Both the position numbers and the translations under genes were made by a program. A stretch of DNA of 64,000 nt, taken from NCBI GenBank assembly GCA_050949645.1, contig JBMNGC010000001.1, positions 2,232,001-2,296,000 of the forward strand. The letters are read 5' to 3'. The notes under the pieces were generated by a model. That model saw only the letters and a program-made list of their open reading frames with translations, searched no databases and was not told where the DNA came from. Below are positions 9,471 to 17,835 of this stretch, in pieces. The stretch comes from RUG369 sp050949645. GTDB taxonomy: Bacteria > Planctomycetota > Planctomycetia > Pirellulales > Thermoguttaceae. Every line of letters begins with the position of its first letter. Position 1 is the stretch's first letter.

Positions 9471-10582
9471 CGCGCGAATCTCGGATCCTTATCCTCGGGA
9501 CCGACGAGGCGGGCTACGGTCCCAATCTCGGGCCTCTTCTGGTCGGCGCGTCATGCTGGCTTGCGCACGCCAATTTCGAAGAACCCGACGTTCCCGACCC
9601 CAACTCTCTCCTCGCGTTCGCGACGCCCGAGCGGGACCTGGCGCCCAGCCGGTCCCCCGATCGCCTTAACGCCGCGCTCGCGCCCGTCTCCGGGACGGCG
9701 GAAAGCGTCTTTCCGCTCCTCGATTCCAAGGCGCTCTACGGCGCGTCGAAATCGCTCGCGGCGCTCGAACGTTCCTTCATGCTCGCGTCCGCGCTACTTG
9801 GTCGCGACGCGTCCTCCTTCGACGCGATCCTCCGCGACGTTCGTTCCGAGTCCGCCGATCCGCCGCCCCCTTGGGAGGAAAACACGTCCCTCGCGATTCC
9901 CGCCGACCCTGAGACGCTCCAAGAGCCGCTTGAGCCCGCCCTTGCGACGGTGCGCGAACGACTCGCCGACGAACGCGTCGCGCTCCTCGATCTTGCGGCG
10001 CGACGCGTCCAGCCGAAAGAATTCAACGCGACGCTCGAGCGCGTCGGGCTCAAAAGCGCGCTGATCGCCGACGCGACGACCTCACTCGTCGTCGAGACGC
10101 TCGCCGACGCGCTCGAAGGATTCAACGCGAAGGACGCCCCGCGACCGGCGAACGCGCTCGTCCTCTGCGATAAACTCGGCGGTCGCAACCATTATTCTCC
10201 GACGTTGCGCGAACGCTTTCCTGGCGCCGAGATTGCAACGCTCTGCGAAGGAAGAGCGGAGAGCGGCTATCGCTTCGTCGCAGCGTCGGGCCGCGACCGC
10301 TACGGCGCGACGCGGAATTTTCCCGAACCGATCGAAATCGAAATACGTTTTACCGCGAAAGGCGAGACGAACGTTCCGACCGCGCTCGCGTCGATCGCCG
10401 CGAAGTATCTTCGCGAGCTCTCGATGCGCTTCTTCAACGAATTTTGGCAAAACGCCGCGTCGCCCGACGAAATCGCGCCGACCGCCGGCTATCCGGTCGA
10501 CGCGCGACGTTTCCGCGACGACGTCGACGGTATCCGAAGAAAACTCAACGTTCCGGACGAAATGTTCTGGCGCAATAAATAA
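9467..10582 (+). CDS. RNase HII-like protein (divergent, 371 residues)
   Basis: The start is placed at the ATG of an ATGA overlap with folP. The N-terminus reads LGTDEAGYGPNLGPLL, matching the RNase HII catalytic DEAGRGP block (Asp13, Glu14). DSKALY later matches the DSKxL block, and TALASIAAKYLREL resembles the ASIxAKxxRD block near the end. An RNase H-like fold acting on RNA:DNA hybrids is therefore likely. The protein is nearly twice the length of usual RNase HII because of a roughly 120-residue Asp/Glu/Pro-rich middle segment. Known function of this planctomycete-type variant is not clear to me, and substrate or activity may differ from true RNase HII. Confidence 0.65.
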   Translation: MTRESRILILGTDEAGYGPNLGPLLVGASCWLAHANFEEPDVPDPNSLLAFATPERDLAPSRSPDRLNAALAPVSGTAESVFPLLDSKALYGASKSLAALERSFMLASALLGRDASSFDAILRDVRSESADPPPPWEENTSLAIPADPETLQEPLEPALATVRERLADERVALLDLAARRVQPKEFNATLERVGLKSALIADATTSLVVETLADALEGFNAKDAPRPANALVLCDKLGGRNHYSPTLRERFPGAEIATLCEGRAESGYRFVAASGRDRYGATRNFPEPIEIEIRFTAKGETNVPTALASIAAKYLRELSMRFFNEFWQNAASPDEIAPTAGYPVDARRFRDDVDGIRRKLNVPDEMFWRNK

Positions 10583-10603
10583 TCTAATCACACAGGAGAA
10601 GCT

Positions 10604-11497
10604 ATGTCGTTCGTTCGTTGGCGCCGTAAGCGAATTACGCGCTTCAAACGCTCTCCTCTCCGATTTGTAGCTGAGAGCGTCTTCATCCCCTTTTTCTTTC
10701 TTGGGCCGCTGCTCTACCCCGCGAATAACGCGCTGACCGTTTCAGAATACGACGTCGCCAGCGGCCGACTGCCGGACGCGTTCGACGGCTACGTCGTCGT
10801 CCAGGTCTCCGACCTCCACTGCAAGGAATTTGGTCCCAGAAACGACCGCCTTATCGCCGCCATTGAGCGCGAAAAACCAGACCTTATCGTCGTGACCGGC
10901 GATCTCCTCGATTGCCGACATTTCAAACTCGACGTCATTCGGACCCTCATAACCCGGCTCGTGGAGCTCGCGCCCGTCTACTATGTCGTCGGCAACCATG
11001 AAGCGGATCTCTCTCAAGAATATTTCGACGAAGTCGTCGACCTTGTTCAGGATTCCGGCGCAACGGCGCTCCTCGGCGAGCAGACTCGAATCGAACGCGG
11101 CGCGGACCATATCGCGCTCGCCGGCGTCAGAGAACCCTTCTTTACCGAACCCTATGTTGAAAAGGTTGACGCGCAGCTCCGCGCGTTGACCGACGACGCG
11201 GCGGACGAGTTCCGCATCCTGCTCTCCCACCGACCCGAGGCGTTACCCCTCTATGCGAAACATCGGTTCGACCTTGTATTCGCGGGCCACGCGCACGGGG
11301 GACAGTTCCGGATCCCGTGGCTGTGCCCGAACGGACTCAACGCGCCGGGTCAAGGGTGGTTTCCGAAGCTCACGGCGGGCGTGCACGTCGACGGACCGAC
11401 GACGCTCGTCATTTCACGCGGCCTCGGACCGAGCGTGATCCCCACGCGACTCTGGAACCGGCCGGATCTGGTTGTTTGTCGGCTGCATAAATCGTAG
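10604..11497 (+). CDS. Membrane-anchored metallophosphoesterase (YkuE/YaeI type)
   Basis: A 297-residue protein with a basic N-terminus and one hydrophobic helix (about 22-42), then a calcineurin-like phosphatase domain. Motifs are QVSDLHC, VVTGDLLD, VVGNHE, LLSHRPE and FAGHAHGGQ, the complete metal-ligand set of the family that includes UDP-diacylglucosamine-type and YkuE hydrolases. The GLNAPGQGWF segment and the final RGLGPS are typical of the YkuE branch. It probably hydrolyses a phosphate or pyrophosphate bond in an envelope-linked compound. A CAGGAGAAG box lies before the ATG, 21 nt after the previous stop, so it is probably co-transcribed with folP. Confidence 0.88.
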   Translation: MSFVRWRRKRITRFKRSPLRFVAESVFIPFFFLGPLLYPANNALTVSEYDVASGRLPDAFDGYVVVQVSDLHCKEFGPRNDRLIAAIEREKPDLIVVTGDLLDCRHFKLDVIRTLITRLVELAPVYYVVGNHEADLSQEYFDEVVDLVQDSGATALLGEQTRIERGADHIALAGVREPFFTEPYVEKVDAQLRALTDDAADEFRILLSHRPEALPLYAKHRFDLVFAGHAHGGQFRIPWLCPNGLNAPGQGWFPKLTAGVHVDGPTTLVISRGLGPSVIPTRLWNRPDLVVCRLHKS

Positions 11498-11581
11498 GGT
11501 TGTGGAAAATCGAAAGTCAAGCGTTAGAATAAGAAGAACGTCGCGAGAAATCGCGCGATTTTGAAAACGGAAGGAAGGAAT

Positions 11582-12442
11582 ATGCCCTATTTTGGAGTGC
11601 ATGAATCGATCGCGGCAGGCTTTGACGCGGCGGTGCGCAGGGTTGCGAAAATCGGATTCGACTGTATTCAGATATTTTCCGCGAACGCCTCGAGATGGCG
11701 CAGCAAGCCGATCGAGCCCGAAGCGGCGGAAAAATTCCAAGCCGCGCTCGCGGAGACGGGCGTCATTGAGCCGCTCATCCACGACTCCTACCTCATCAAT
11801 ATCGCGTCGGTCAAACCCGATCTTCTCGAGAAGTCGATCGAGGCGTTCAAAGAGGAACTTATCCGCGCCGATATGCTGGGAATACCTCGCGTCGTGATGC
11901 ACCCCGGCTCCGCGAAGGACGACACGCGAGAAAACGCGCTCGCAAGGGTCTCCCAGTCCTTCGACCGAATCTTCCGCGAGCTCCCCGAGACGAACCGCGT
12001 CGAGGTCCTGATCGAAACGACGGCGGGCCAAGGGTCCTACCTCGGCGCGACCTTCGAGGAAATCGCCACGATTATTGCCGGATCAGAGAACAAGGACCGC
12101 TTTGGCGTCTGTTTCGACACGTGCCACTGCTTCGTGGCGGGCTACGACCTGACGACGCGCGATTCCTACGAACGAACGATCGACAATTTTGATCGCGCGA
12201 TCGGCCTCGAACGACTCAAGGCGTTCCACCTTAACGACGCCGTCAAAGGCCTCGGCTCGAAACTCGACCGCCACGCGCACATCGGACATGGGGCGCTCGG
12301 GCTCGAACCGTTCCGTTTCATCGTCAACGATCCGAGATTCGAGAAACTCCCCATGTACCTCGAAACGCCGAAGGCGGAGACGCCCGACGGAGAATTGTGG
12401 GACGCCGTCAACCTGCGGACCCTGAAAAGCCTCGTTGATTAG
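11582..12442 (+). CDS. nfo: Endonuclease IV (AP endonuclease)
   Basis: This 286-residue enzyme cuts DNA 5' of abasic sites and trims blocked 3' ends in base excision repair. It starts FGVHESIAAG and shows the family signatures IQIFSANASRW, HDSYLINIAS, VMHPGSA, LIETTAGQGS, GVCFDTCHCFVAGYD, FHLNDA and RHAHIGHG, which carry the three-zinc ligands. I choose the ATG at 11582 because GGAAGGAAGG lies just before it; the earlier in-frame ATG at 11561 lacks this. Length matches the family. No partner repair genes are next to it. Confidence 0.96.
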   Translation: MPYFGVHESIAAGFDAAVRRVAKIGFDCIQIFSANASRWRSKPIEPEAAEKFQAALAETGVIEPLIHDSYLINIASVKPDLLEKSIEAFKEELIRADMLGIPRVVMHPGSAKDDTRENALARVSQSFDRIFRELPETNRVEVLIETTAGQGSYLGATFEEIATIIAGSENKDRFGVCFDTCHCFVAGYDLTTRDSYERTIDNFDRAIGLERLKAFHLNDAVKGLGSKLDRHAHIGHGALGLEPFRFIVNDPRFEKLPMYLETPKAETPDGELWDAVNLRTLKSLVD

Positions 12443-12529
12443 TCGATATCGCCTTGCAGCCGACCGACGTTCGCGCCGGTTATTGCAGCGCTCACCAACT
12501 TCTTCCCTCCCCCCTATTGGAGTCTATCC

Positions 12530-13417
12530 ATGAAACGCATTCTTCCGGCGGCGCTTGCCGTCGTTGTCGCGGTCTTCGCGTGCGTCGCGTTCTGCGTCGA
12601 CGCGAACGCTCAGGATTTCCAAACCTTTAACGTCTGGCCCGGCGTTGCGCCCGGCGAAAAAGCGGACGCGGAAAAGCCGACTTACGAATACTGGGAACCC
12701 GCCGAAAAAACGACCGACGCTTGTCTGATCGTCTGCCCCGGCGGCGGCTACTACGGCCTCGCTTACGATCATGAAGGCGATAAGATCGCGCGGTACTTCA
12801 CCTCGAAGGGCGTGACGACCGTCGTCTTGCGCTATCGCGTTCCGCGCCGCGAAGGGCGCTATCGCGTTCCGCGCCGCGAAGGGATCCCGAAGCATATGGC
12901 GGCGTGGCAGGACGCTCAGCGATGCGTGCGCGTCGTGCGTTCCCGCGCCGACGAATGGGGGATTAATCCCGACAAGATCGGGATCCTCGGCTTCTCGGCG
13001 GGCGGGCACCTGACCCTCATGACCTCAACGACGAGTCTCACGAATTCCTATGAGCCCGTCGACGAAATCGACAAGCTCAGCGCCTCCGTGAATTTCGCTG
13101 TGCCCGTCTATCCCGCCTACGTCCTTGAGGACGGCGTCGATGGAACGAATAAGAACAAAGGCGCGGACTCCCAGCTCGTCGACGATTTCGCGTTCGACGC
13201 GGAAACGCCCCCGATGTGCTTCATCCACGGCGACGCGGACGGATATTCCGCGATGGGATCCGTCGCCGTCTACGCTCAGCTCCGCAAAATGGATATCCCC
13301 GCGGAGCTCCATATCTACGCGAAGGTCGACCATGGCTTCGGCGGCAACCCGACGGATAACCACGTCGGCGACTGGCTCAACCGCGTCTACTACTGGATGC
13401 AGGCGATGGGCTTTTGA
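12530..13417 (+). CDS. Secreted alpha/beta-hydrolase, acetyl-xylan-esterase-like, copy 1
   Basis: A 295-residue protein with a signal peptide (about 1-27, ANA). The mature part is an alpha/beta-hydrolase: an oxyanion segment CPGGGYY, nucleophile elbow GFSAGG (Ser156), an acid in HGDAD (about 235-237) and His268 in DHGFGG. The family includes esterases that deacetylate plant polysaccharides. Nine residues, RYRVPRREG, are repeated in tandem at about 101-118, absent from the neighbouring paralogue; this is a 27-nt exact duplication close to the active-site entrance region and may affect activity. It is followed by its own terminator. Confidence 0.85.
   Translation: MKRILPAALAVVVAVFACVAFCVDANAQDFQTFNVWPGVAPGEKADAEKPTYEYWEPAEKTTDACLIVCPGGGYYGLAYDHEGDKIARYFTSKGVTTVVLRYRVPRREGRYRVPRREGIPKHMAAWQDAQRCVRVVRSRADEWGINPDKIGILGFSAGGHLTLMTSTTSLTNSYEPVDEIDKLSASVNFAVPVYPAYVLEDGVDGTNKNKGADSQLVDDFAFDAETPPMCFIHGDADGYSAMGSVAVYAQLRKMDIPAELHIYAKVDHGFGGNPTDNHVGDWLNRVYYWMQAMGF
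12830..12883. repeat. Exact 27-bp tandem duplication in esterase copy 1
   Basis: Units 12830-12856 and 12857-12883 are identical and in frame. The paralogous gene at 13516 has a single unit, so the duplication is recent or an assembly artefact. Confidence 0.92.
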
Positions 13418-13452
13418 GCGCGCCCCTTCGCGCAAGCTTAACGTACAATGAC

Positions 13453-13485
13453 AAAAGGCGTTCCGCGCGAACGCCTTTTCTTTCT
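13453..13485 (+). terminator. Rho-independent terminator after esterase copy 1
   Basis: AAAAGGCGTT (13453-13462) pairs with AACGCCTTTT (13470-13479), followed by CTTTCT. Confidence 0.85.
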
Positions 13486-13515
13486 GCCTTCCATCGTTTT
13501 ATAGAGGAACTTGTC

Positions 13516-14361
13516 ATGAAACGCCTTCTCATCCTCTTACTCGCGTCGGTCGTCGCGCTTTGCGCCCAAACGTCGCGCGCCCAGGAACATGAAACTTTCC
13601 AACTTTGGCCCGACGTTGCGCCCGGCGAAAAAGCGGACGCGGAAAAACCGACCTACGAATATTGGAAGCCCGAGAATAAGACCTCTGACGCCTGCGTGAT
13701 CGTCTGTCCCGGCGGCGGATATAACATGCTATGCCGAGACTATGAGGGCCAGGATATCGCGAGTTACTTTAACTCGAAGGGCGTAACCGCCGTGGTCCTT
13801 TATTACCGCGTTCCGCGCCGCGAAGGGCAGCCGAAACATCTCGCGCCGTGGCAGGACGCTCAGCGATGCGTGCGCGTCGTGCGTTCCCGCGCCGACGAAT
13901 GGGGGATTAACCCCGATAAAATCGGAATCTTGGGCTTCTCCGCGGGCGGTCACCTCACCCTGATGACCTCAACGACGAGCCTCACGAATTCCTATGAGCC
14001 CGTCGACGAGATCGACAAGCTTAGCGCCTCCGTGAATTTCGCCGTCCCCGTCTACCCCGCCTACGTCCTTGAGGACGGAGTTGAAGGAACGAACACGAAC
14101 AAAGGCGCGGACTCCCCGATCGTCGACGACTTTGCGTTCGACGCCAAAACGCCCCCGATGTGCTTCATTCACGGCGACGCGGACCGAATTTCCCCGATGG
14201 GCTCCGCGATGGTCTACGCGCAGCTCCGCAAAATGGATATCCCCGCGGAACTCCACGTCTATGCCAAAGTGGAGCATGGTTTTGGCGCTAACGTTACAGA
14301 TAACCACGTCGGAGACTGGCTCAACCGCGTTTACTACTGGATGCAGGCGATGGGATTCTGA
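13516..14361 (+). CDS. Secreted alpha/beta-hydrolase, acetyl-xylan-esterase-like, copy 2
   Basis: A 281-residue paralogue of the preceding gene with its own signal peptide (about 1-22, SRA). The catalytic Ser (GFSAGG), acid (HGDAD) and His (EHGFG) are all kept. Long stretches from about residue 115 onward are nearly identical at DNA level to copy 1, while the signal peptide and lid region differ, which points to tandem duplication with later gene conversion. I start at the ATG at 13516, where an AGAGGAAC box and a signal peptide follow the terminator of copy 1; the longer frame upstream runs through that terminator. The likely role is deacetylation of external glycans. Confidence 0.87.
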   Translation: MKRLLILLLASVVALCAQTSRAQEHETFQLWPDVAPGEKADAEKPTYEYWKPENKTSDACVIVCPGGGYNMLCRDYEGQDIASYFNSKGVTAVVLYYRVPRREGQPKHLAPWQDAQRCVRVVRSRADEWGINPDKIGILGFSAGGHLTLMTSTTSLTNSYEPVDEIDKLSASVNFAVPVYPAYVLEDGVEGTNTNKGADSPIVDDFAFDAKTPPMCFIHGDADRISPMGSAMVYAQLRKMDIPAELHVYAKVEHGFGANVTDNHVGDWLNRVYYWMQAMGF

Positions 14362-14401
14362 CCCGATCGAATCGCTAACGCAAGAATACTGTCTTCCTTG
14401 G

Positions 14402-14437
14402 AAAGGCGTCCCACGCGGACGCCTTTTCTTTTTCTTG
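14402..14437 (+). terminator. Rho-independent terminator after esterase copy 2
   Basis: AAAGGCGTCC (14402-14411) pairs with GGACGCCTTT (14417-14426), followed by TCTTTTTCTT. The stem resembles the terminator of copy 1, so it was probably duplicated with the gene. Confidence 0.87.
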
Positions 14438-14893
14438 ACAAGCGGCAAGAAGTCCTGATGAAAGAAGACGTTACGCAAAGAACGCTCGACATGTTTTTTG
14501 AAAAATCGGAACGCCGCCGCAACAAGTTCCCCTCTGCGGCGTTAATAGATAATATGACGCGCGACAAGTTTTTCGAGACGAGGCGGCTTCAAGCCTCATT
14601 CCCGGCAGAAGAAAACCCCTTTTTCCAGCCGGAACGTCGGTAATTTGAATTATTTTAGCGCGGAATGTTGACTTTTGCCGAAAAGATCTGTACAGTTGTA
14701 GATTAGCGCCGCTGGAACGCAAAGACGTCTTTTCGCATCAAAACAGTTAGTTTTGTTCCGGAGTCTTGAACGACGTTCGGGCAACGTCTTTGCCGCGCGG
14801 CGCGTTTAAAGGCATTTCGCGACGTCCGACGCCGCGTCGCTCCGCGCGAACTTATGCTTTCATCTTTTTCGTAACTTTTAAGGGGCTAGCTTT
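14438..14893. other. Intergenic region before the DUF1559 cluster
   Basis: An open frame from an ATG at 14458 to 14643 (about 61 codons) has no convincing ribosome site or recognisable domain; I leave it uncalled. The second half holds a good promoter (separate entry) and a long leader of about 190 nt. The leader contains the 12-nt palindrome AAAGACGTCTTT (14721-14732), and ACGTCTTT recurs at 14784-14791, so several alternative hairpins are possible. Confidence 0.45.
14668..14696 (+). promoter_or_regulatory. Promoter of DUF1559 copy 1
   Basis: TTGACT (14668-14673), a 17-nt spacer and TACAGT (14691-14696) make a good housekeeping-type promoter, giving a leader of roughly 190 nt before the ATG at 14894. 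Confidence 0.6.
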
Positions 14894-16018
14894 ATGAACT
14901 CTAATGTCAGGAAATGCGGCTTTACGCTGGTGGAACTCCTCGTCGTCATCGCCATTATTGGTATTCTGATTGGCTTGCTCCTCCCAGCCGTTCAGGCGGC
15001 GCGAGAGGCCGCGAGACGAATGCAGTGCACGAACAATCTCAAGCAGATTGGGCTCGCGCTCCAGAACTATCACGACACGACCAACTATTTCCCGCCGATG
15101 CGCACTTCTCCGTCCGACCCGGAAGGCCTCGTCACCGGCAAAAACATCAGCGCCGGTTGGGGCTGCGTGAGCTTCTATGTCGCGCTCTATCCGTATATGG
15201 AGCAGAACGCGCGTTATGAGGTCGTCATGTCGGAAGGGGACGCGGAACATAATTTCGAGGGTTGGCGCAAGGCCTGGCGCGGCGACGACGCGGGCCCAGA
15301 ACTCAGAGCGCCGATCTCAATGCTCGGATGTCCTTCCGACCCCGCCGCCGGTAATCCGTCTCACATCAACCAAGTCCAGCGCGGCTCCTACGCCGGTTGC
15401 GTCGGCGACTCGACAGCGCGCCTTGCGGAATCCGCCTTGAACGACCGCGGGTTCTTCCCCGGCGGCACCGGCGTTCCCTACTGGTCGACTTTGAAGTGCA
15501 ATAAGATGGCGTCGATCACCGACGGCACGTCGAACACGATCGCGATTTCGGAGTCTGTCTGCGGTCCTTCCGCGGGAACCAACAACGTTAAGGGCGCCAT
15601 CGTCGCCTTCAGCGGTTCGCCAGCTGCGTGCCTTAACATGGTCGATCAGAACGACCATAAAGTCATCAAGGGGGGCAACAACTTTGCGCCTGAAGTCCGC
15701 GGCGACTGCCACGGCGACGGACGTTGCCACGTCCTCGGCTTTAGCACGGTTCTGCCGCCGAACTCGCCGAACTGCTTCTTCAACACCGGCGGTCTCCCGC
15801 AGCATGGCGGAGGATATTACAGCGCGTCGAGCAACCATTCCGGCGGCGTGAACGCGTTGAGAGTCGACGGCTCTGTCGCGTTCTATTCCGACACGATCGA
15901 CTGCGGTCCCGACCTCAATACGACCGCATTCATTGAGCAAGACCCGACCGGCAGGAGTCCCTTCGGCGTCTGGGGCGCTCTCGGCTCCATCTCTGGCGGC
16001 GAATCCACGACCAACTGA
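14894..16018 (+). CDS. DUF1559 prepilin-like protein, copy 1
   Basis: A 374-residue protein of the planctomycete-expanded DUF1559 family. The N-terminus has a short basic leader, then GFTLVELLVV, the prepilin/pseudopilin processing site with Glu at +5, and one hydrophobic helix ending IGLLLPAVQAAREAARR. The C-terminus has the H-x9-DG box (HSGGVNALRVDG, about 317-328). The family is thought to be processed by prepilin peptidase and displayed at the envelope, but its function is unknown. The gene has its own promoter and terminator, so it is monocistronic. It lacks the ACAGACGCA element found upstream of the other copies. Confidence 0.92.
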   Translation: MNSNVRKCGFTLVELLVVIAIIGILIGLLLPAVQAAREAARRMQCTNNLKQIGLALQNYHDTTNYFPPMRTSPSDPEGLVTGKNISAGWGCVSFYVALYPYMEQNARYEVVMSEGDAEHNFEGWRKAWRGDDAGPELRAPISMLGCPSDPAAGNPSHINQVQRGSYAGCVGDSTARLAESALNDRGFFPGGTGVPYWSTLKCNKMASITDGTSNTIAISESVCGPSAGTNNVKGAIVAFSGSPAACLNMVDQNDHKVIKGGNNFAPEVRGDCHGDGRCHVLGFSTVLPPNSPNCFFNTGGLPQHGGGYYSASSNHSGGVNALRVDGSVAFYSDTIDCGPDLNTTAFIEQDPTGRSPFGVWGALGSISGGESTTN

Positions 16019-16047
16019 TGAACTTTCCTGTTAACCTCTGAAAAAAG

Positions 16048-16080
16048 AAAGCCCTCTTCTGTCAGGAGGGGGGCTTTTTT
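16048..16080 (+). terminator. Terminator of DUF1559 copy 1
   Basis: AAAGCCC (16048-16054) pairs with GGGCTTT (16071-16077), ending in a T-run. The same hairpin sequence follows all four DUF1559 genes. Confidence 0.85.
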
Positions 16081-16143
16081 AATCGCGTTTTTCCTAAACG
16101 CTACGCGAAATTACGAAGCCAAAGTCGCCGCGCCAAAAAAACA

Positions 16144-16188
16144 ACAGACGCAAATTTTTCTACAATAGAGATCACGCTTTACTATAAT
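16144..16188 (+). promoter_or_regulatory. Conserved ACAGACGCAAA element and promoter of DUF1559 copy 2
   Basis: ACAGACGCAAA (16144-16154) is followed by a TCTACA -35-like box (16159-16164) and a perfect TATAAT (16183-16188) with an 18-nt spacer. The first element recurs upstream of copies 3 and 4. Confidence 0.5.
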
Positions 16189-16360
16189 TGGGTTAGACCG
16201 TTGCCGGAAAAAAAAAGACGGAGTCGAAACCGTTGCGGCGAGGCCCCTCCCTTTTATTTTTTGATTTTTTTCAACCAATGCTGACCTATCGACGCACGGA
16301 CGACGCGCAACCGGCGTCCAAACGTCGCGGAAAGCGCAATTTCTACAAACGGAGAAATTT

Positions 16361-17488
16361 ATGGTTCGTTTTCTCAGCAAGCGACGCGGCTTCACGCTCG
16401 TGGAGCTCCTCGTCGTCATCGCTATTATTGGTATTCTAATCGGACTGCTTCTCCCCGCCGTCCAGGCGGCTCGGGAAGCGGCGCGACGCATGCAATGCAC
16501 CAATAATCTCAAGCAGATTGGGCTCGCATTGCAGAACTATCACGGCACGCATGAAGTCTTCCCGCCGGTTCGCACTTCCCCCGCCGATCCCAGCGGCAAT
16601 ATCGTCGGTCGTAAGATTACTGCGGGATGGGGCCTTGTAAGCTTTTATGTCGCCCTTTATCCGCACATGGAACAGACCGCGCGTTATGAGCTCGTTATGG
16701 CGGAAGGCGACCTTGAGCATAATTTTGCCGGTTGGGCCAAGGTCTTACGCGGCGACAACGGCGCGGGGCCAGAATACAAGGCGCCGATCCCCGGAATGGC
16801 ATGTCCGTCCGACCCGACCGCTCGCACTCCGTCCCATGTGAACGGCGTTCAGCGCGGTTCCTATCCTGGATGCGCCGGCGACGCGACCAAAAGACTTGGC
16901 GAACGCGACATAAACAAACGAGGTTTTTTCCCTGGTGGCACCGGTCGCTTTGACCTGAAAAATTTCAAGTGCAATTCGATGGCGTCCATCAAGGACGGCA
17001 CATCCAACACAATCGCTGTTTCGGAGGCTGTATGCGGCGACGGCGCTGACACCATTAATATCAAGGGCAGTCTCGTTAGCTATCGAGGATCTCCTGCCGG
17101 ATGTCTTGACATGGTCGATCCAGACAACCCTGGTCTCATGAAGGAAAACAGCACTTTTTGGCCTCAAGTCCGCGGCGACAGCCATGCCGATGGACGTGTC
17201 CACGTCCTGGGCTTCAGCACTGTTCTTCCGCCGAACTCCCCGACCTGTTTCTTCAACGCCGGCGGCACCCCGCAAAATAATGGCGGTTACTTCAGCGCGA
17301 CGAGCTTCCACTCCGGCGGAGTCAACGCGCTGCGCGCCGACGGGTCCGTTGCGTTCTACTCCGACTCGATTTACTGCGGTGACCTCAATACGACCGACTA
17401 TATTAGCGAGGATGCAAAAGGCAAGAGTCCCTTCGGCGTCTGGGGCGCTCTCGGCTCCATCGCCGGGCGCGATTCATCTTCTCTCTGA
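16361..17488 (+). CDS. DUF1559 prepilin-like protein, copy 2
   Basis: A 375-residue family member that starts MVRFLSKRRGFTLVELLVV, with the prepilin cleavage site after Gly10 and the usual single hydrophobic helix. The H-x9-DG box is HSGGVNALRADG. The nearest relative in the window is copy 1 (same WxxVLRGD/AWRGD insert and CFFN segment), so these two form one sub-pair. An ACGGAGAAATTT box precedes the ATG. It has its own leader and terminator. Envelope location is expected; no function is known. Confidence 0.92.
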   Translation: MVRFLSKRRGFTLVELLVVIAIIGILIGLLLPAVQAAREAARRMQCTNNLKQIGLALQNYHGTHEVFPPVRTSPADPSGNIVGRKITAGWGLVSFYVALYPHMEQTARYELVMAEGDLEHNFAGWAKVLRGDNGAGPEYKAPIPGMACPSDPTARTPSHVNGVQRGSYPGCAGDATKRLGERDINKRGFFPGGTGRFDLKNFKCNSMASIKDGTSNTIAVSEAVCGDGADTINIKGSLVSYRGSPAGCLDMVDPDNPGLMKENSTFWPQVRGDSHADGRVHVLGFSTVLPPNSPTCFFNAGGTPQNNGGYFSATSFHSGGVNALRADGSVAFYSDSIYCGDLNTTDYISEDAKGKSPFGVWGALGSIAGRDSSSL

Positions 17489-17516
17489 CGTCCGTTTCAA
17501 TTAACGCTTCAACTGC

Positions 17517-17550
17517 AAAGCCCTCTTCTCTCTGGAAGGGGGCTTTTTTT
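17517..17550 (+). terminator. Terminator of DUF1559 copy 2
   Basis: AAAGCCCTCTTC (17517-17528) pairs with GGAAGGGGGCTTT, followed by a T-run. Confidence 0.85.
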
Positions 17551-17620
17551 GGAAGGCTTCATCCACAAACGACGCGCAACCGTCCAAAGTTCTCGATCCT
17601 CTATAAATTCCTCAAAAATA

Positions 17621-17696
17621 ACAGACGCAGAATTAATTACAAAAAAAGAAGTTCTTGTTAAACTGATTTGCAACATACGTTAAAAAGTGGGATAAT
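17621..17696 (+). promoter_or_regulatory. ACAGACGCA element and promoter candidate of DUF1559 copy 3
   Basis: ACAGACGCA is at 17621-17629. The best promoter, TTGCAA (17668-17673) with a 17-nt spacer to GATAAT (17691-17696), lies further downstream than in copies 2 and 4, so the arrangement may have drifted. Confidence 0.4.
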
Positions 17697-17835
17697 AAAA
17701 ATAGACGGTGAGATTGTCTATAGCGACGTTCCGCCGTCTTGCTTTCCTGATATTTTTAACCGTTTCGAACCACCGACGCGCGAGCAATGTTACGAGCGTC
17801 TCGGAAAGCGTAACTTCAACGAACGGAGGTTTTCT

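Noticed and set aside
14398..14643. Possible 60-80 residue gene after the second esterase
   Set aside because: Begins inside a terminator; the shorter ATG at 14458 has a weak ribosome site and the product is featureless.
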